From assembly GCF_003597395.2 (NCBI RefSeq), contig NC_133770.1:31968041-32032040 (forward strand): a stretch of DNA of 64,000 bases. The letters run 5' to 3'. A program made the position numbers and the translations under genes. Origin of the DNA: Chelonoidis abingdonii (Eukaryota > Chordata > Testudines > Testudinidae). Positions 1 to 11,673 of this stretch are shown here, piece after piece; position 1 is the first letter of the stretch, and each line of letters opens with the position of its first letter. A model generated the notes under the pieces. That model worked only from the letters and a program-made list of their open reading frames with translations. It searched no databases and was not told the DNA's origin.

Positions 1-715
1 AGAATAAATTCTAAAACTGTTTGTTTAAATTGTACAGCGAACTGTAGGGAGGCTTACCGGGATGCTTCTATAGCTACTTAGTTAAGATGAAATGTATAGC
101 CTCTGGGTCTCGTTTATTGGAACCCTTTGGTAAATGTTCTGTATTTGCAGGAAAAGATCTAATAAGTCTTTTCCATTTTTATTCTCTCTGATTTTATTTA
201 TGTTGACACAAACTCTATTGTCACAGAATATCTGGCTTGTCTCAGTAACTGTAATTAAGTTGTCATTGTATTAACCCTCAGAATACTGTCAGGTTCCCTG
301 TTAACACAAATCAAGTTTATGGACATATCTAGAGCCTTCATATTAACTGCAGGGAATTAGTTACCCAAGTAACAATTTATATTCTCTAACATTTAATGTT
401 TTTAAACATTCTAGAACAAAGATAAGATGGGCTTTGTCAGTCTGTTAATCTATTTGAACTACGTTTTCCCCTTTAAATGTATGAATTTAGTGCTGAGATA
501 CCACCACAATCTACCGTTTGCCATTTTTCTTCAGGGTTCAGTAAGCCTTACAGATTCATGGTCTCGGGCCATTGTCTCATCAGCTCTAGGAATACAGGAA
601 AAAAATGGTACTGAAAATTTTCTTTTAGTGTAGTTTTCTTTAACACATAGTAGGTGTGTCTGTAATTTGAGAAGCTGTTAGTGACCATTTATTTAAGTTA
701 CCTAATACTTTACAT
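1..715. other. AT-rich intronic or upstream sequence
   Basis: No repeat, exon or RNA gene recognised. It probably belongs to EPC2 intron 1, because the next host exon downstream is in phase with an upstream exon not present here. An 8-bp target duplication of the following hAT element begins at 708. Confidence 0.5.
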
Positions 716-1647
716 CAGGGGTCGGCAAACCTATGGCATGCGAGCTGATTTTGAGCGGCACGCAAATTTCTGCTGCGGTCCTGGCCCCCAACCCCCACAT
801 CCATTGCTCTCCCCTGTGCGGACAGAAGGCAGAAGCTTGGTTTTGCTGCAGCCAAGCTTCCCCCTCCCCTGCTTCTTCCCCTGGCTTGGTGCTTTCCTGC
901 CTTACCCCCTCTCCTTCCCTGCGCCAATCAGTTGATGGCCCTTGCGAGGGGGAGGGGGAAGAGCGCAGCATGTGCACAGCTCCGTAAAGGAGACAGAGAG
1001 AGGTAGGGACAGGGCCTTGGGGAAGGTGGTGGGACAGGGCATATCCCTTCCGGCCCCCTGTGATGAGCTGCTCGGGGCAGGGGGCTGGGAGCACCCCCAC
1101 GAGCCAAGCACCCCAGCCCTCTGCCCTGAACCCCCCACCCCAACATACACACAGCCTTCTGCCCTGTACCCTCCAGCCTCATTCCTCTGCCCTGAACGCC
1201 CCCACACACCCAGCCCTCTGCCCTGCACCCCTACAGGCTTATCCCTCTGCCCTGATGCCCCCACACACACTCAGCCTTCTCCCTAGCCCTCTGCCCTGAC
1301 CTCTGAAACCACCCTCCCTATCCCCCAGGTCTGGGGTCCCAGCCGCAGGCACTGCTCAGCCCGCTGCCGGCTTAGGTGAACAGAACCTCAGGCTGGCAGC
1401 GAGCTGAGCAGGCTGGCAGTGAGCTGAGCAGGCTGGCAGCGTCAGATCAGTATTTTAATTTAATTGACGCTTCTTAAACACTTTGAAAACTTGTTTACTT
1501 TACATACAATTGTTTAGTTATATAATATAGACTTGTAGAAAGAGACCTTCTAAAATTGTTAAAATGTATTACTGGCATGCGAAACCTTAAATTAGAGTGA
1601 ATAAATGAAGACTTGGCACACCACTTCTGAAAGGTTGCCAACCTCTG
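716..1647. mobile_element. hAT-type DNA transposon, non-autonomous, with perfect 8-bp target duplication
   Basis: The terminal inverted repeats are CAGGGGTCGGCAAACC at the left and the complement of GGTTGCCAACCTCTG at the right. The element is flanked by CTTTACAT at 708-715 and again at 1648-1655, a perfect 8-bp duplication as expected for hAT. The interior is GC-rich, with short CCCTGCCCT-type repeats at 1080-1310 and a triplicated GAGCTGAGCAGGCTGGCAG unit near 1390-1440. The ORFs inside are compositional, and no transposase is encoded. Confidence 0.9.
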
Positions 1648-1655
1648 CTTTACAT

Positions 1656-2730
1656 CTATAAGAGATTCTTGTAACTTTGAGATGCTCCAATACCATCATG
1701 CTTGCAGCAGGAAATTCAGCATGTAGAAAGCCCTCAGGTTAGCATTGTGCCTCTTCTCTTATCCTAGGAAATTCCAGTGCATGACTCAGGAGAACTTAGA
1801 ACAAGCTCTTTCTAAAGAGCCAGACCCAATGTAGCACCACCACACACTATACCAGGAGCTGCCAGAGCAATGGGAGGGAGGAGAAAGATGGGCTGGGCAT
1901 CTCGCTTCCCCTGTGCACACGTTACATTCCTTGCATCCCAGCACATTGCCCCATCATCCCAGTCTTCCCTTCCCTTCTTTTCTTCCCAACCCTGGAATGC
2001 TACATGGGGCAGGACCTCCCCAATCCAGCTGGGCCAGACTCCCCCAGATAAACCCACTGGCACCCAGCATCCACTGTACTGGAGGTACCACCTTGGTTGG
2101 AGACAGAGCTAGGCTGGACTGCTCCCTCAAACATTCCCTGGACCCAGCTCATGGCTGTAATATTCCATGTTTCTTTTGCCCCTGCCCCCAGCTCTGAGAT
2201 AAAGCCTTTTCCTTGTGCCAGCTAACATAACTGATTCTATAGCTCAAGTGGCAAAAGTTCATATTGCAGTGCTCAAACCCTGCTAATGTGTGATGGAGGA
2301 TTTGTTAGAGTTGTATATAAGAGTTCTTGCTCTTTTTTAAAAATATTAACTATTAATTAGTGTGCAAAGTGAAAGTACCCGAAAGTTAGGCAGTGAAAGA
2401 TCTCTAGTTTCCTATGCAACTTTAATTCTGTCCCCCGCATTATAACTGCATTACTTTTTTCACAGGATCCACTCCTCATTTGATGAATGAGGCAGAATGA
2501 ATATTGTGCAGTCATCTTTAAATCTGGCGTTTCCTTAATATTTGAGTGCTTGACTTTGTAAACAAGTCATTTTAAGTTGCATAGTTTTTATGTAATACCG
2601 TATATGTATAAATACACATGTATAAATATTTTCTGCATTTGCCTGCAGTTATAGTACCTTGTGCTTTTCACATGTAAGACCTCAGAGTGAAAAGTAACTG
2701 GCTAGGAGACCTGTAAAGACACTGAAGGGT
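1656..2730. other. Intronic sequence, nothing recognised
   Basis: The first half (to about 2200) is moderately GC-rich and the rest is AT-rich. Open frames are short and lack family signatures. Confidence 0.4.
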
Positions 2731-2732
2731 GG

Positions 2733-3440
2733 ACTACACAGAGAAACTGCACCAGGTTAATGAAATTGCTTTCTAGCTAGTTTTAAGTTAAATCTATCCT
2801 TATCCTTCAAGTTTGTGGAGACATCCAAGATCAGCTGATTTTAATTGGATAAACTGCATTAAGCTAAACCAATATAAGCCATTCTTAAACAGTTTTTAAG
2901 TTCTTCATGACCAGCTATCACATGTTAGATACCACTAACACCTGATGTAGACAAGGACCACGTACAAAAACAAGTTTTCTATTAAAACTTTAACATGTTC
3001 TCTAACACAGCTCAGTGCCCTGACATAGATGAAGCCTGGTTCACAAAGCTGAACCAGATTACATATTTAAAGGGAAAAAAAACACAAAACGCACCTTTAG
3101 TTAAACAGATGGCGTTGAAGTGCTCTGTGTGTGTGTTTAAATCAGATTTTTTTTTTTAAAGATTTGGCTTATCAATTTAAACTGATACAACCAGTTTGTA
3201 ATCAGATCCCCAATGCTTTACAAAGGTCAGTACCATTATCCCTATTTTACAGATGGAAAATGAGGTGTAGAGGTGAAGTGATTTGCCCAAATTTATCTAT
3301 CAAACCAGTGGCAGAGACCAGGTTTCTTGAGTGCCATTCCAGCACTCTGTCCACTAGACTACAACCAGTAGACATATTTAAACTGGTGCAAACCCATGTG
3401 TAAACAAGCTTGTTTAAATCAGTGCAGGTTGGTGTAGACC
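2733..3440. mobile_element. Possible decayed MITE interrupted by a MIR-like SINE
   Basis: The left end GGACTACACAGAGAAACTGC and the right end GGTTGGTGTAGACC look like the two inverted ends of a turtle MITE rich in CACCAGTTTAA-type motifs. A MIR-like segment lies inside at 3205-3366. The pairing of ends is imperfect and no target duplication was found. Confidence 0.35.
3205..3366 (-). repeat. MIR (CORE-SINE) remnant
   Basis: Read on the minus strand, the segment contains the MIR order: a locus tag, GTGGCAGAG-type and GGGCAA-type motifs, CATTTTCCATCTGTAAAATAGG, then GATAATGG. MIRs are ancient in amniotes, and the divergence seen fits that age. Confidence 0.75.
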
Positions 3441-3451
3441 AGTCTTTAGAT

Positions 3452-3759
3452 CAGGGGTTGGCAGCCTCTGTCACGCGGCTCGCCAGGGTAGGCACTCTGG
3501 TGGACTGGGCCTGTTTGTTGGTCGAACCTGCGGATGCAGTAGGCAAATCTCAGCTCCCACTGGCCGCGGTTTGTCACTCCGGGCCAATGGGGGTGGCGGG
3601 GAGCCACGGCCAGCACATCCCTCGGCCTGTGCTGCTTCCCGCAGCCCCCATTGGCCTGCACTAGCGAATCCCGGCCAGTGGGAGCCGCAATCGGCCGAAC
3701 TTGCAGACGCGGCAGGTATACGAACAGGCCTGGCCCAGTGCTTACCCTGGCGACCTCGG
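3452..3759. mobile_element. Fold-back hAT MITE with near-perfect 8-bp duplication
   Basis: It begins CAGGGGTTGGCAGCCTCTG. Two arms of about 95 nt are inverted to each other, the left around 3476-3572 (CGGCTCGCCAGGGTA start) and the right around 3672-3757 (ending CTTACCCTGGCGAC). The flanks are CTTTAGAT at 3444-3451 and CTTTACAT at 3760-3767 (7 of 8 match). It is strongly GC-rich with many CpG and TpG sites. Confidence 0.8.
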
Positions 3760-4269
3760 CTTTACATGAAAGTCAAATCAGTGTCCACAAATACTTGTGG
3801 TTCATTAAAGGTCCTGTTGCACTTGTAAGGCAGTTTGGCCAAGGCACCCATATTAATTCAGGAAACTGCTTTCTATCTAAACTTCCATTGCAATTGGAAA
3901 AGGCACTCATTAAGCTTTTTAAATAGGTTCAAGCTCCCTAGTCTAAAATTGCCTGAGGGGAAAATCAGGATTGTGGAGATCCGTTATCTCTTGCACATTA
4001 TTGCACTCTGTGTGGGGTGCAGCAAATTCAATAGTAATTGCTTCCTAGCTCTGTAAGTGCCTCATCTAAAAGAGTGGTTTTTTTGTTTATAATAAAAAAG
4101 GCTTTTTATTTTATATTTAAACCTTTCCTGTATACCATTTAAAATAGTCTTTTAATCTATGCTTTGATGTTTGCTAACAGACACATGAAGTATATTCATA
4201 AGTTGCTAATCATCATGGGCAAAAAAGTGATTTGGAAGAAGTATATAAACTCTGCAGTTTTGTTTGTCA

Positions 4270-4640
4270 TTTTGCTAAACTCAGAGGTATGTGAATAACA
4301 TTTTAAAGCCCAGAAGAGACCATTACCCCATCTAGTCAGAGCTGTATATAATGGGCTATCAAATTTTCCAGTTATTTTATTCAAGTTAGTAGGCTCAATA
4401 AATGGGTATCTTCTGTTAAGTCTCTGTTTGAAGACAACTACAGATGGAGAATCTACCATATCTCTTGATAGCTTGTTCCAGTAGTTAACAGTGAGGGTGA
4501 TTTAAATTCTGTGCCTTATTTCTAATTTTGAATTTGTCTGGTTTCAACTGACAGCTGATTTCCACTAGGCTTTTTCCACTTTATTACCTAGTATTTTCTC
4601 TGTGAAGGTACTTATACACCATAATCAACTCACCTCTTAA
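4270..4640 (-). mobile_element. CR1/L3-like LINE 3' end, antisense
   Basis: The reverse complement carries the familiar CR1 tail order: a segment for staining lines such as TTAACTACTGGAACAAGCTAT, then GATTCTCCATCTGTAG, and finally TGGTCTCTTCTGGGCTTTAAA. The copy is old, with many substitutions. Confidence 0.7.
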
Positions 4641-5039
4641 TTGTCTTGATAAATTAAACAGATGTTGCTCTTGCTTCCCCCAAAATAAACAAACACTGGT
4701 AGAGTAGAATCATGCTACATACATAGAATCAATCACAACAAACTAGAATCTTTTGTTAGCCATCAGCTTTCCTCTTTCATGAATTTTGTAAATGAAAAGT
4801 TGAGCACTAGCACAGATGTCTTTTAAAAAAGATCCAATCTCTGTTGGTGCTTTGGCGGCTGGAAGATTATAGTGGTGAAATAATTTGAATCTGTTCGGTG
4901 TTTCTAGCTGTGGCAGATCACAAGGTATTGGACCTTGCACCAATGCATTTAAGCTAATTAAAACAAATAGTCTACATTGCTATCTTTTTAACTTTCTCAG
5001 ATTCCTCTTCCCCGCAAAGTCTGAGGAGTAATGGGAGTC
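4641..5039. other. Intronic sequence, nothing recognised
   Basis: AT-rich; a short possible remnant around 4840-4930 could not be assigned. Confidence 0.4.
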
Positions 5040-5471
5040 ATATCCTCAAATCACCAGGAGCATCTTCAAGAAATGTTTTAGGAACTGTGATACTGGGACT
5101 CATGGCATCTCCGACTTAGTTTTAATACAGCCAAATGTCAGATCATACATCTAGGAAGAAAAGAAAGTAGATCACATTTGATATGGCGGGGGGACTGTAA
5201 CCTGGAAAACAGTGATGGTGGGAAAAGACTTGCAGGTCATGGTACATAACCAGTTGAATATGAGCTACTAGTGTGACGCTGTAACATATAAGCAGGGAAT
5301 ATTATGCAGGAGTAGGAATATCAAATCACCTTAGTGAGATGGTTTGCTGGTATAATGTATCCAGGTCTGATGATGACCCTTCAAAAAGAATCTAGAAAAA
5401 TCAGAAGCAGTTTGGGAAAGAGCCGCGAGAATTACTTTGTCTTGAAAATGTGCCTTATAGTGAGAGACTAT

Positions 5472-5567
5472 GGGCTTGTCTATTCATGGAACGCCTTCTG
5501 GAAAGGATTGGGTGTGAATTTAAAACAAAATAGCTATTCTGGAATAATACTATGTGTAAACAAGCCC
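5472..5567. mobile_element. 96-bp MITE with GGGCTTGT ends inside CR1
   Basis: The left end GGGCTTGTCTATTCATGG pairs with the complement of the right end, GTGTAAACAAGCCC. CR1 sequence continues on both sides. The GGGCTTGTCTACAC end type is frequent in turtle MITEs and recurs at 25338 and 29623. A possible 3-bp duplication (TAT/TAA) is imperfect. Confidence 0.7.
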
Positions 5568-5947
5568 TAAAGAAGCAGAGTCTACTTAGTTTATCTATGA
5601 TCAAGTCACTTGTTAACCTTTTGTGGTCTACAATTACTTACACTTGGAAGAGATTTCTGGTAGTAGACTGCTCTTTAATCTAGGAGAAAAGGGCATAACA
5701 AGAACTAATGGTTGGAAGATAAAGATTTGAGCCTTATTTCTAGCCTGAATTTTTCTGGCTTCAACAGAGCAATTAACCATTGGAACAACTTACCTAAGAA
5801 TGTAGTGTATTTTCTATCATTTAAAGTTTAAATAGAGACTAGATATCTTCCTAAAATATGATACAGCTCAACCAGAAGTTATGGACTTGATACAGAACTC
5901 ACTAGGTGAAAGCAATGGCCTGTGTTACCCAGATGGTCAGACTAAAT

Positions 5948-6109
5948 TGGGAGTAGTCAATTATTTTTTTGTCAAGGTCCAAATTTCTTGATCAAGATCC
6001 AAACTCCAGAGAAGAAATAATTAAAAAGAAGAATGATGATAAAAAAGAGATTTCAGGGTCCATTCAAAATCATCTGGCAGTCCAATAAATCTGCTTATTG
6101 ACTACCCTG
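5948..6109. mobile_element. 162-bp hAT MITE with perfect 8-bp duplication, inserted in CR1
   Basis: The ends are TGGGAGTAGTCAATTATT and the complement of TTATTGACTACCCTG. The flanks are GACTAAAT at 5940-5947 and 6110-6117, identical. Removing one copy restores the continuous CR1 tail GGTCAGACTAAATGATCACC, so the insertion post-dates that CR1 copy. Confidence 0.9.
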
Positions 6110-6165
6110 GACTAAATGATCACCATAATGGTCCCTGTTTGGCTGTAATATTTGACTGTCTGAAA

Positions 6166-7344
6166 GTTGTGGAGGGAGTAAAGTAGAGGAACAAATATTA
6201 ATTCTGCCTAGCAAAAAGTTAATATTCAGTAAAACATACTAAAAATGACTTTATTAAAGGAACTCTTGTTTGGGGATCAGAACGACCCAATTTCAATCTT
6301 GTCTTTAAACACAGCCTGGTTTTTAGCTGCTGATACTGCATGAGCTACTAGTTTAGTGCTTCACAGTACTCAAAATGTAAGATTCCAGGCTTTCAAATTG
6401 TAATGAAGTACAGGATTGTGACCGCTACAATCTATTGAAATTTAAGTTTGGAGGAAGGGAGGAGGAAAAGAGTAAATTATTTGATTCTGAAGATGTAATA
6501 TTTGGTGACAATGAAACAAGTGCTATATGCAATTGGTAATCTCAGTTTACTGAGAGTATTTGGTATTTGTTTCTAGGCCAGATAATTTATCAGATTCTTT
6601 AGTGCAAGAGACTTGAGGTTTTGAGATGTGTGGGTTTTTTTGTTTGTGTGCATATCTTGAATTCAATATTGAAAGTCCTCTGGCCTCAAATCAGTGTAAA
6701 ATGTCAATCCCTGCATATGAATTACTCCTCCTTTCTTTTTTTTTTTCCCCTCCTCATCTCATTCCCCATTGTCTCTCCCTTAAAATTCTAAGGGAAAGGC
6801 TCATATAAGCTGTCAAGCATTATATATAAAGGACTGGTCCTCCCAAATTAAATTTCTGAACAAGCGATAAGGTTTTTATGTTAAAAGAGAGACTGCACAG
6901 GTATGCATAGACTTTATCTGCTGTAATCAGCACTGCCAGCATTATGTGGGAGTTAAGTAAATTTATGAAGTCATTAAAGGTTAAATAGCTGTGATAAATT
7001 TTTGGGTCAGAATATGGTACAGAGGCAAAGCTGTTACTGATAAAAGTATTCACACCATTGCATGAGCTTCCTTTCCATGAAACAGTTGGCTGCTTCTGTT
7101 GTCTCTGTAATAATTCAGGATGTCCAAGTACAGTCACCCTGTTTGACAAACCTGTTGTTTTTTTTTGTCTTATCTCTGTGTCCCTCAACTGTGGCTGTGT
7201 TGGTAAAGCATTTTAACAACCTCAGAATATACCAATAGCGTTCTGGCCAGGATGGATTGATTTAAATTGCCTTGATTTGAATCAATGACTAAGAGGAACT
7301 ACAATGGGACATAGCATTATCAGGATATAAAATATATAGAAATG
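6166..7344. other. Intronic sequence, nothing recognised
   Basis: AT-rich. The longest open frame (minus strand, 122 codons, 6820-7188) has no recognisable domain and no neighbouring splice context. Confidence 0.4.
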
Positions 7345-8243
7345 AGAGTAGGTCACACTGGTGGGGGAGTGGCACTATATGTGGGAGAGGAAAAAACAGT
7401 CAAATATAGTAAACATCTGTGTCTGTGGATAGAAATTTCATGCTAGAATAAATATAGCAGTAGGAATAATACTATTAACCACCTGATTAATATGATGATT
7501 GTGATTGCACAATGCTCAGCTTAGAGAGACTTCAAAGGCAGAAGACAATAACGGATTTCAGTTATCCTCATTGACTGAGTATATGTCCTCTTTGAGAGGG
7601 ATGCAGAGGGAAAATTTCTAGACCCCATAATTGACTTCTTGGAGTAGCTTGTCATGCAGGCCACAAGAGGAGGGGCAACTTTTGATTTAGTCCTAAATGG
7701 CCCACAGGATCTGGCCCAAGAGGTGAATATAACTGAACCACTTGGTAATAATGACCATAAAGTAATTAAATGTAACATCCTTGTAGGGGGAAGAATGCCA
7801 GAGAATCCCATCACAATAACACAACTTCAAAAAGGAGAACTACACAAAAACAAGGAAACTTGTTAAATGGACACTTGAGGAACAGTCACAAAGATGCAAT
7901 GCTGCAAACTGAATGGAGACTATATAAAAACACCACACTAGAGGCTCAAACTAAATGTATATTTCTCTTCTTCCCCTCCCCCATTGCCACCATGGCTAAG
8001 CAGCAAAATGAAGGGCAAAAAGGCATCCTTTTGAAAAGTGGAAGTCGGATCCTAGTGAGGAAAACAGAAAAGAGCATTAACTCTAGCAAGTCAAGTGTAA
8101 AAGTATGAGACAAGCCAAGAAAAAATGTGAAGAGCAGCTAGCTGAAGATACACCAAAAAAAAAAATGGTTATTTTGTATATCAGAAGCAGACATCCTGCC
8201 AAACGATCAGTGAACCTACTGGACGATCGAGGTGCTAAAGAAG
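7345..8243 (+). mobile_element. CR1 LINE fragment (end of endonuclease to start of RT linker)
   Basis: Translations resemble the CR1 endonuclease C-terminus: GVALYV near 7370, then ATRGGATFDLVLNGPQDLAQ and NNDHKVIKCNI in one frame at 7654-7790. The following segment, including AAAAGGCATCCTTTTGAAAAG, is shared with the larger CR1 at 13380. It ends at the GATCGAGGTGCTAAAG motif, which also occurs in that copy at 13564. Confidence 0.8.
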
Positions 8244-8290
8244 TGTAGAGAATTTGTTAGTCTCTAAGGTGCCACAAATACTCATCATTT
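8244..8290 (+). repeat. Short tail of a Penelope-like repeat (tentative)
   Basis: AATTTGTTAGTCTCTAAGGTGCCACAAATACT is the 3' terminal motif of a repeat abundant in turtles; a related tail is at 47860-47885. Only about 45 bp are present, joined directly to the CR1 fragment. Assignment to Penelope-like elements is from memory. Confidence 0.45.
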
Positions 8291-9702
8291 TTTTAACTAA
8301 ACTATGTTCCTGAGAGTTTTTGAAAAATAGATTGCTCTTTGCAGCAGGAGGAAGATAGGCACTTTCACACACACTCCAAATGATTACACCTATCTTGAGA
8401 TGCTATGTAAGAATAACCTCACTCTGTATTATCAAAGTACTGAATGAATTCTGTGCCAGTTTGCTACCTTGAAGAAAGAAAATAAGTGTATGTACAGGAA
8501 ACACTTTTCCCCCTTTGTATTGTCAGAACTGAAATTTTTGTCTAGCAGTATTGCCCATTGGATTGATTTTGTATGTTTTCAGAGTTCAACTGGTCTGAGC
8601 AGTCTTGCCTCAACTGGTAGGCTTGCTCTTTCTTTTGTTAATAGCAAATAATGCCATTGTGGGGATTATTCTAAAGGCTACTCACTATCACTTTTAATAT
8701 GTTGTCTGCTCTAGTGTCTGGAGCTATGTGTCTGGGTGTGTACTGTTGCCATCTTAGTGACTTTGTCACTAGATTTAGTGACTTTTTGGTTTCCCTAGCA
8801 AGAAAATAAGTGACCAGTGACAAATCTAGGGACTTTCATTGCCAATTACAGTAACATTCAGAGAAAGAAGTCACCAATATTTATAGTCACAAACAGTTCA
8901 GTAGTGTTAATAAAATCCATTCCATGCTGCTCTTACTACGTTCTATTGCACACCAAGTCAATGTCATTATGTCTCAATTAAGCATGTCCTTGGAAGGAAT
9001 CACATTCCAGAGCTTCTGGGGCAGATATCACTATAACCTGCAGGCAAGGAAAAGAAGTTTGTGGAGGCTAATTAAATACTTTGCTAAAGCAGGGTGTACT
9101 TTGGGGAGAGTAGCACATTAGCCAAGGCTTGTTTTTACCCAAATGTGTTCTTTCTTGCTGCTCCGTAGTATGTAGCAGACCTTGTGATGCAGGGAAAGAT
9201 GGCTAATGAAGCGGGCTGGGGCGGGGGAGGCAGGTTAGCCAGCAAGGGGAGCCACACAGATGGAAGGGAGGGGTGGGATGAGACAGGGCACCATGCTTCC
9301 AGGAATGAAGTCCTTATTACAGGATCAAAGGTGGAGCTAACTTGATTTTGGTTCCTCTTTACTCCTTCCCCTGCCTTGGCCTGGGGTTAGCTGCCCAGCT
9401 GTTTTCAGAAATGAAAACCTAGCAGTGGGGTGGGGGAAAGGGGTCCAGCTAGCAGATTTTTGTTTTTAAATCTAGTTTCTTGGCTCCCTGCACCGCTGAG
9501 CTCAGACCAGGTGAATGCCCTCTTTCCCTCTGGTTCTGAGCTCTCCCTTTCACTACTCTGTCTGCTCAAATCTAGGCTGGCAAGAAAGGGAGGCTCAGCT
9601 GAAATGAATGAACCAATCCCAGCCAGCCTGGGCTGTAGTGTACAGAGCTCCCTTCCCAATGAGCAGAGAGCACCCTCCTGATGATGACCATGTACTGTTG
9701 TA
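8291..9702. other. Intronic sequence with a GTGACTTT-rich patch
   Basis: Around 8755-8880 the motifs GTGACTTT, GTCACTAGATTTAGTGACTT and AGTGACCAGTGAC occur repeatedly in both orientations, and related sequence (ATCTAGCGACTTTTC) recurs at 10909. This may be one older element split by the insertion at 9703. Nothing else is recognised. Confidence 0.35.
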
Positions 9703-9877
9703 CAGGAACTCCCCACTTAACGTTGTAGTTACATTCCTGGAAAATGTGACTTTAAGCAAATGATGTTAAGTGAATCCAATTTCCCTGTAAGAATTAATGT
9801 AAATGAGGAGGTTAGGTTCTAGGGAATTTTTCTTTTCACCAGACAAAAATCAGTCAGTTTCTCTCTTTTGCTCTCTG

Positions 9878-9915
<38 letters not shown>

Positions 9916-10706
9916 ATACACACACAGTATAAATTTTAAACAAACAATTTAATACTGGTACATACACAGTGGTGATTGTGAAGCTTGGTTGAGGTGGAGG
10001 AGTCAAAGGGTGGGATACTTCCCAGGGAATGCCTTACTGCTAAATGAACTAGCAGTTCACTGAGCCCTCAAGGGTTAACTCTCTCAACACTCTACAAGGC
10101 AGCAGGAAAGGAGGAAGGGCAGACAGATACACACACACCCTGTGTGGGAGAGGGGAAAAAATGCACATTTCCCTTCTAAGTAGCTGACCCCAGGATTAAG
10201 TACACTGCCTTGGTAACTAAATCAGCTTGCTGAAACCTGAAATGGCAGCTACTGCCTAGAAGCTAGCTACCTTTCTCCATCATGTCTGCCCCCACCCCGC
10301 TCTATGGAAGATGGGGTAAGCAGGGTGCAGGAGCAGGGGTGAGGGGAGACACCCTGACAGCCCCATTCTTCCTCCCTCCCCCTGTGCAGCAAGCAGGAGT
10401 CTCTGGGAGCAGCTCCAAGGCAGAGGGTGGGAGCAGCACATGGCAGTGGGAGGAGGGAGAGCTGCTGCACAGGGAATTTAGGGGAGTGGGGAGCTGAAGA
10501 GGGGCTGATGGTCCACCCTGGTTCCATCCACCTACCAGCTAGCTGCAACGGGCTGCTCTTCCTGCAAGCAGTGGACAAAACAGGTGGCTGCCAAACAATG
10601 TTAGAAGGGAGCATTTCACAACTTTAAACGAGCATGTTTCCTAACTGATCAGCGACTTAACATCCAAACAACATTAACCAGGACAACATTAAGTGAGGAG
10701 TTCCTG
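9703..10706. mobile_element. Tigger/pogo-like non-autonomous DNA transposon, 1.0 kb
   Basis: The ends are CAGGAACTCCCCACTTAACG and the complement of TTAAGTGAGGAGTTCCTG. The left flank is TA (9701-9702) and the right is TG, probably a decayed TA. Subterminal copies of the GACTTAAGCAAA / TTAAGTGAATCC motif match the style of Tigger elements. The interior holds a (GT)n run and a GC-rich block that is not transposase. Confidence 0.75.
9880..9926. repeat. (TG)n microsatellite
   Basis: Perfect TG repeats continue to 9910, then TATGTATACACACACA. It lies inside the Tigger-like element. Confidence 0.95.
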
Positions 10707-11321
10707 TGTGTACTTGGTTCTAGTGTGCTACAGAATGTAGTAAGAGGAGCATGGAGTGGATTTTATGAACACAATTGAGCTGCTTGTGAATGATTTTGTG
10801 ACTATACTCACCTGGGTGTGGGTGGATGTGTGTGTAAAAATTCTCTGAATTCTCTGGAAATGTTTTGTTTGACATTTTTGACTCCTTTTGAGTGCTTAAA
10901 CAGCTACATCTAGCGACTTTTCAGAGGTTGTCTGGTGACTTCCTGCAATGTGGAACACTGGAGTAGGTGGTCACTTTACCCTCCTCTCTTTTGTTTTGAT
11001 TTGTACTGAGAGCCCTTGAAGTTTTTTAAGTGACTTGCTTTACAGAGTTTATAGGCAACCTGAATAACAACCTTTGAACTATAAAGATATCAACTTAACT
11101 CAGTTTTTATTTGAAACAGTCAACTAATATAATAAATTTTAATACAATTTTAATAACTGGGAAAAATGGCAGAGGAGCTTAATTTGTGTGCTCAAGGCAT
11201 ATGAAAGCCCTTTGCATATAGTTGCTTTCTAGGTATGGGCATTTGTTTTCTATTGTTCTGTTAAAGACTCCTTTGTGTACAGGGAAGAGAAGAATGTGGG
11301 TAGTGAACTTTTTAAAAAATA
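10707..11321. other. Intronic sequence, nothing recognised
   Basis: AT-rich. The segment 10905-10960 resembles the GTGACTTT patch at 8755. Confidence 0.35.
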
Positions 11322-11329
11322 ATTTGATA

Positions 11330-11665
11330 CATAGACACTGACTCCGTGGGTGCTCCAGGGTTGGAGCACCCATGGAGGAAAAATTGGTGGGTGATCTTCA
11401 CCCACCAGTAACTCCCCATCCCAGCTCACCTTCGCTCCGCCTCCTCCCCTGAGTGCGCCACTGAGTCCTGCTTCTCCCCCCTCCCTCCTGAAGCTTGCGC
11501 CGGGCAAGCCTGGGAGGGAGGAGGAAGAAGGGGGAACGCAGTGTGCTCGGGGGGGGGGGGGGGGAGAAGGCGGGACCTGGGTGGGGATTTTGGGAAGGAT
11601 CCAGTGGGACAGGGAGGGGATGGGGGAGGCACATGAGCACGCACCGGCAAAAGTTGGTGCCTGTG
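11330..11665. mobile_element. hAT MITE, 336 bp, perfect 8-bp duplication
   Basis: The ends are CATAGACACTGACTCC and the complement of AAGTTGGTGCCTGTG. The flanks are ATTTGATA at 11322-11329 and 11666-11673, identical. The interior is GC-rich with a run of 16 G at 11549-11564. The GACTCCGTGGGTGCTCC end is a familiar turtle repeat. Confidence 0.9.
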
Positions 11666-11673
11666 ATTTGATA

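Larger units (their letters stand above)
5040..6165 (+). mobile_element. Old CR1 LINE, 3' part, interrupted by two MITEs
   Basis: It starts in degraded reverse-transcriptase sequence (TACAGCCAAATGTCAGATC). It passes through the AGAGCCGCGAGAATTACTTTG and GAGAGACTA motifs and ends with GCCTGTGTTACCCAGATGGTC and ATGATCACCATAATGGTCCC. Small DNA elements are inserted at 5472-5567 and 5948-6109. The copy is clearly older than the CR1 at 12685. Confidence 0.8.

Noticed and set aside
702..1286. Several open frames of 80-130 codons on both strands
   Set aside because: They fall in the GC-rich interior of the hAT element at 716-1647 and are repetitive (Pro/Ala/Ser or Gly/Arg), not coding.
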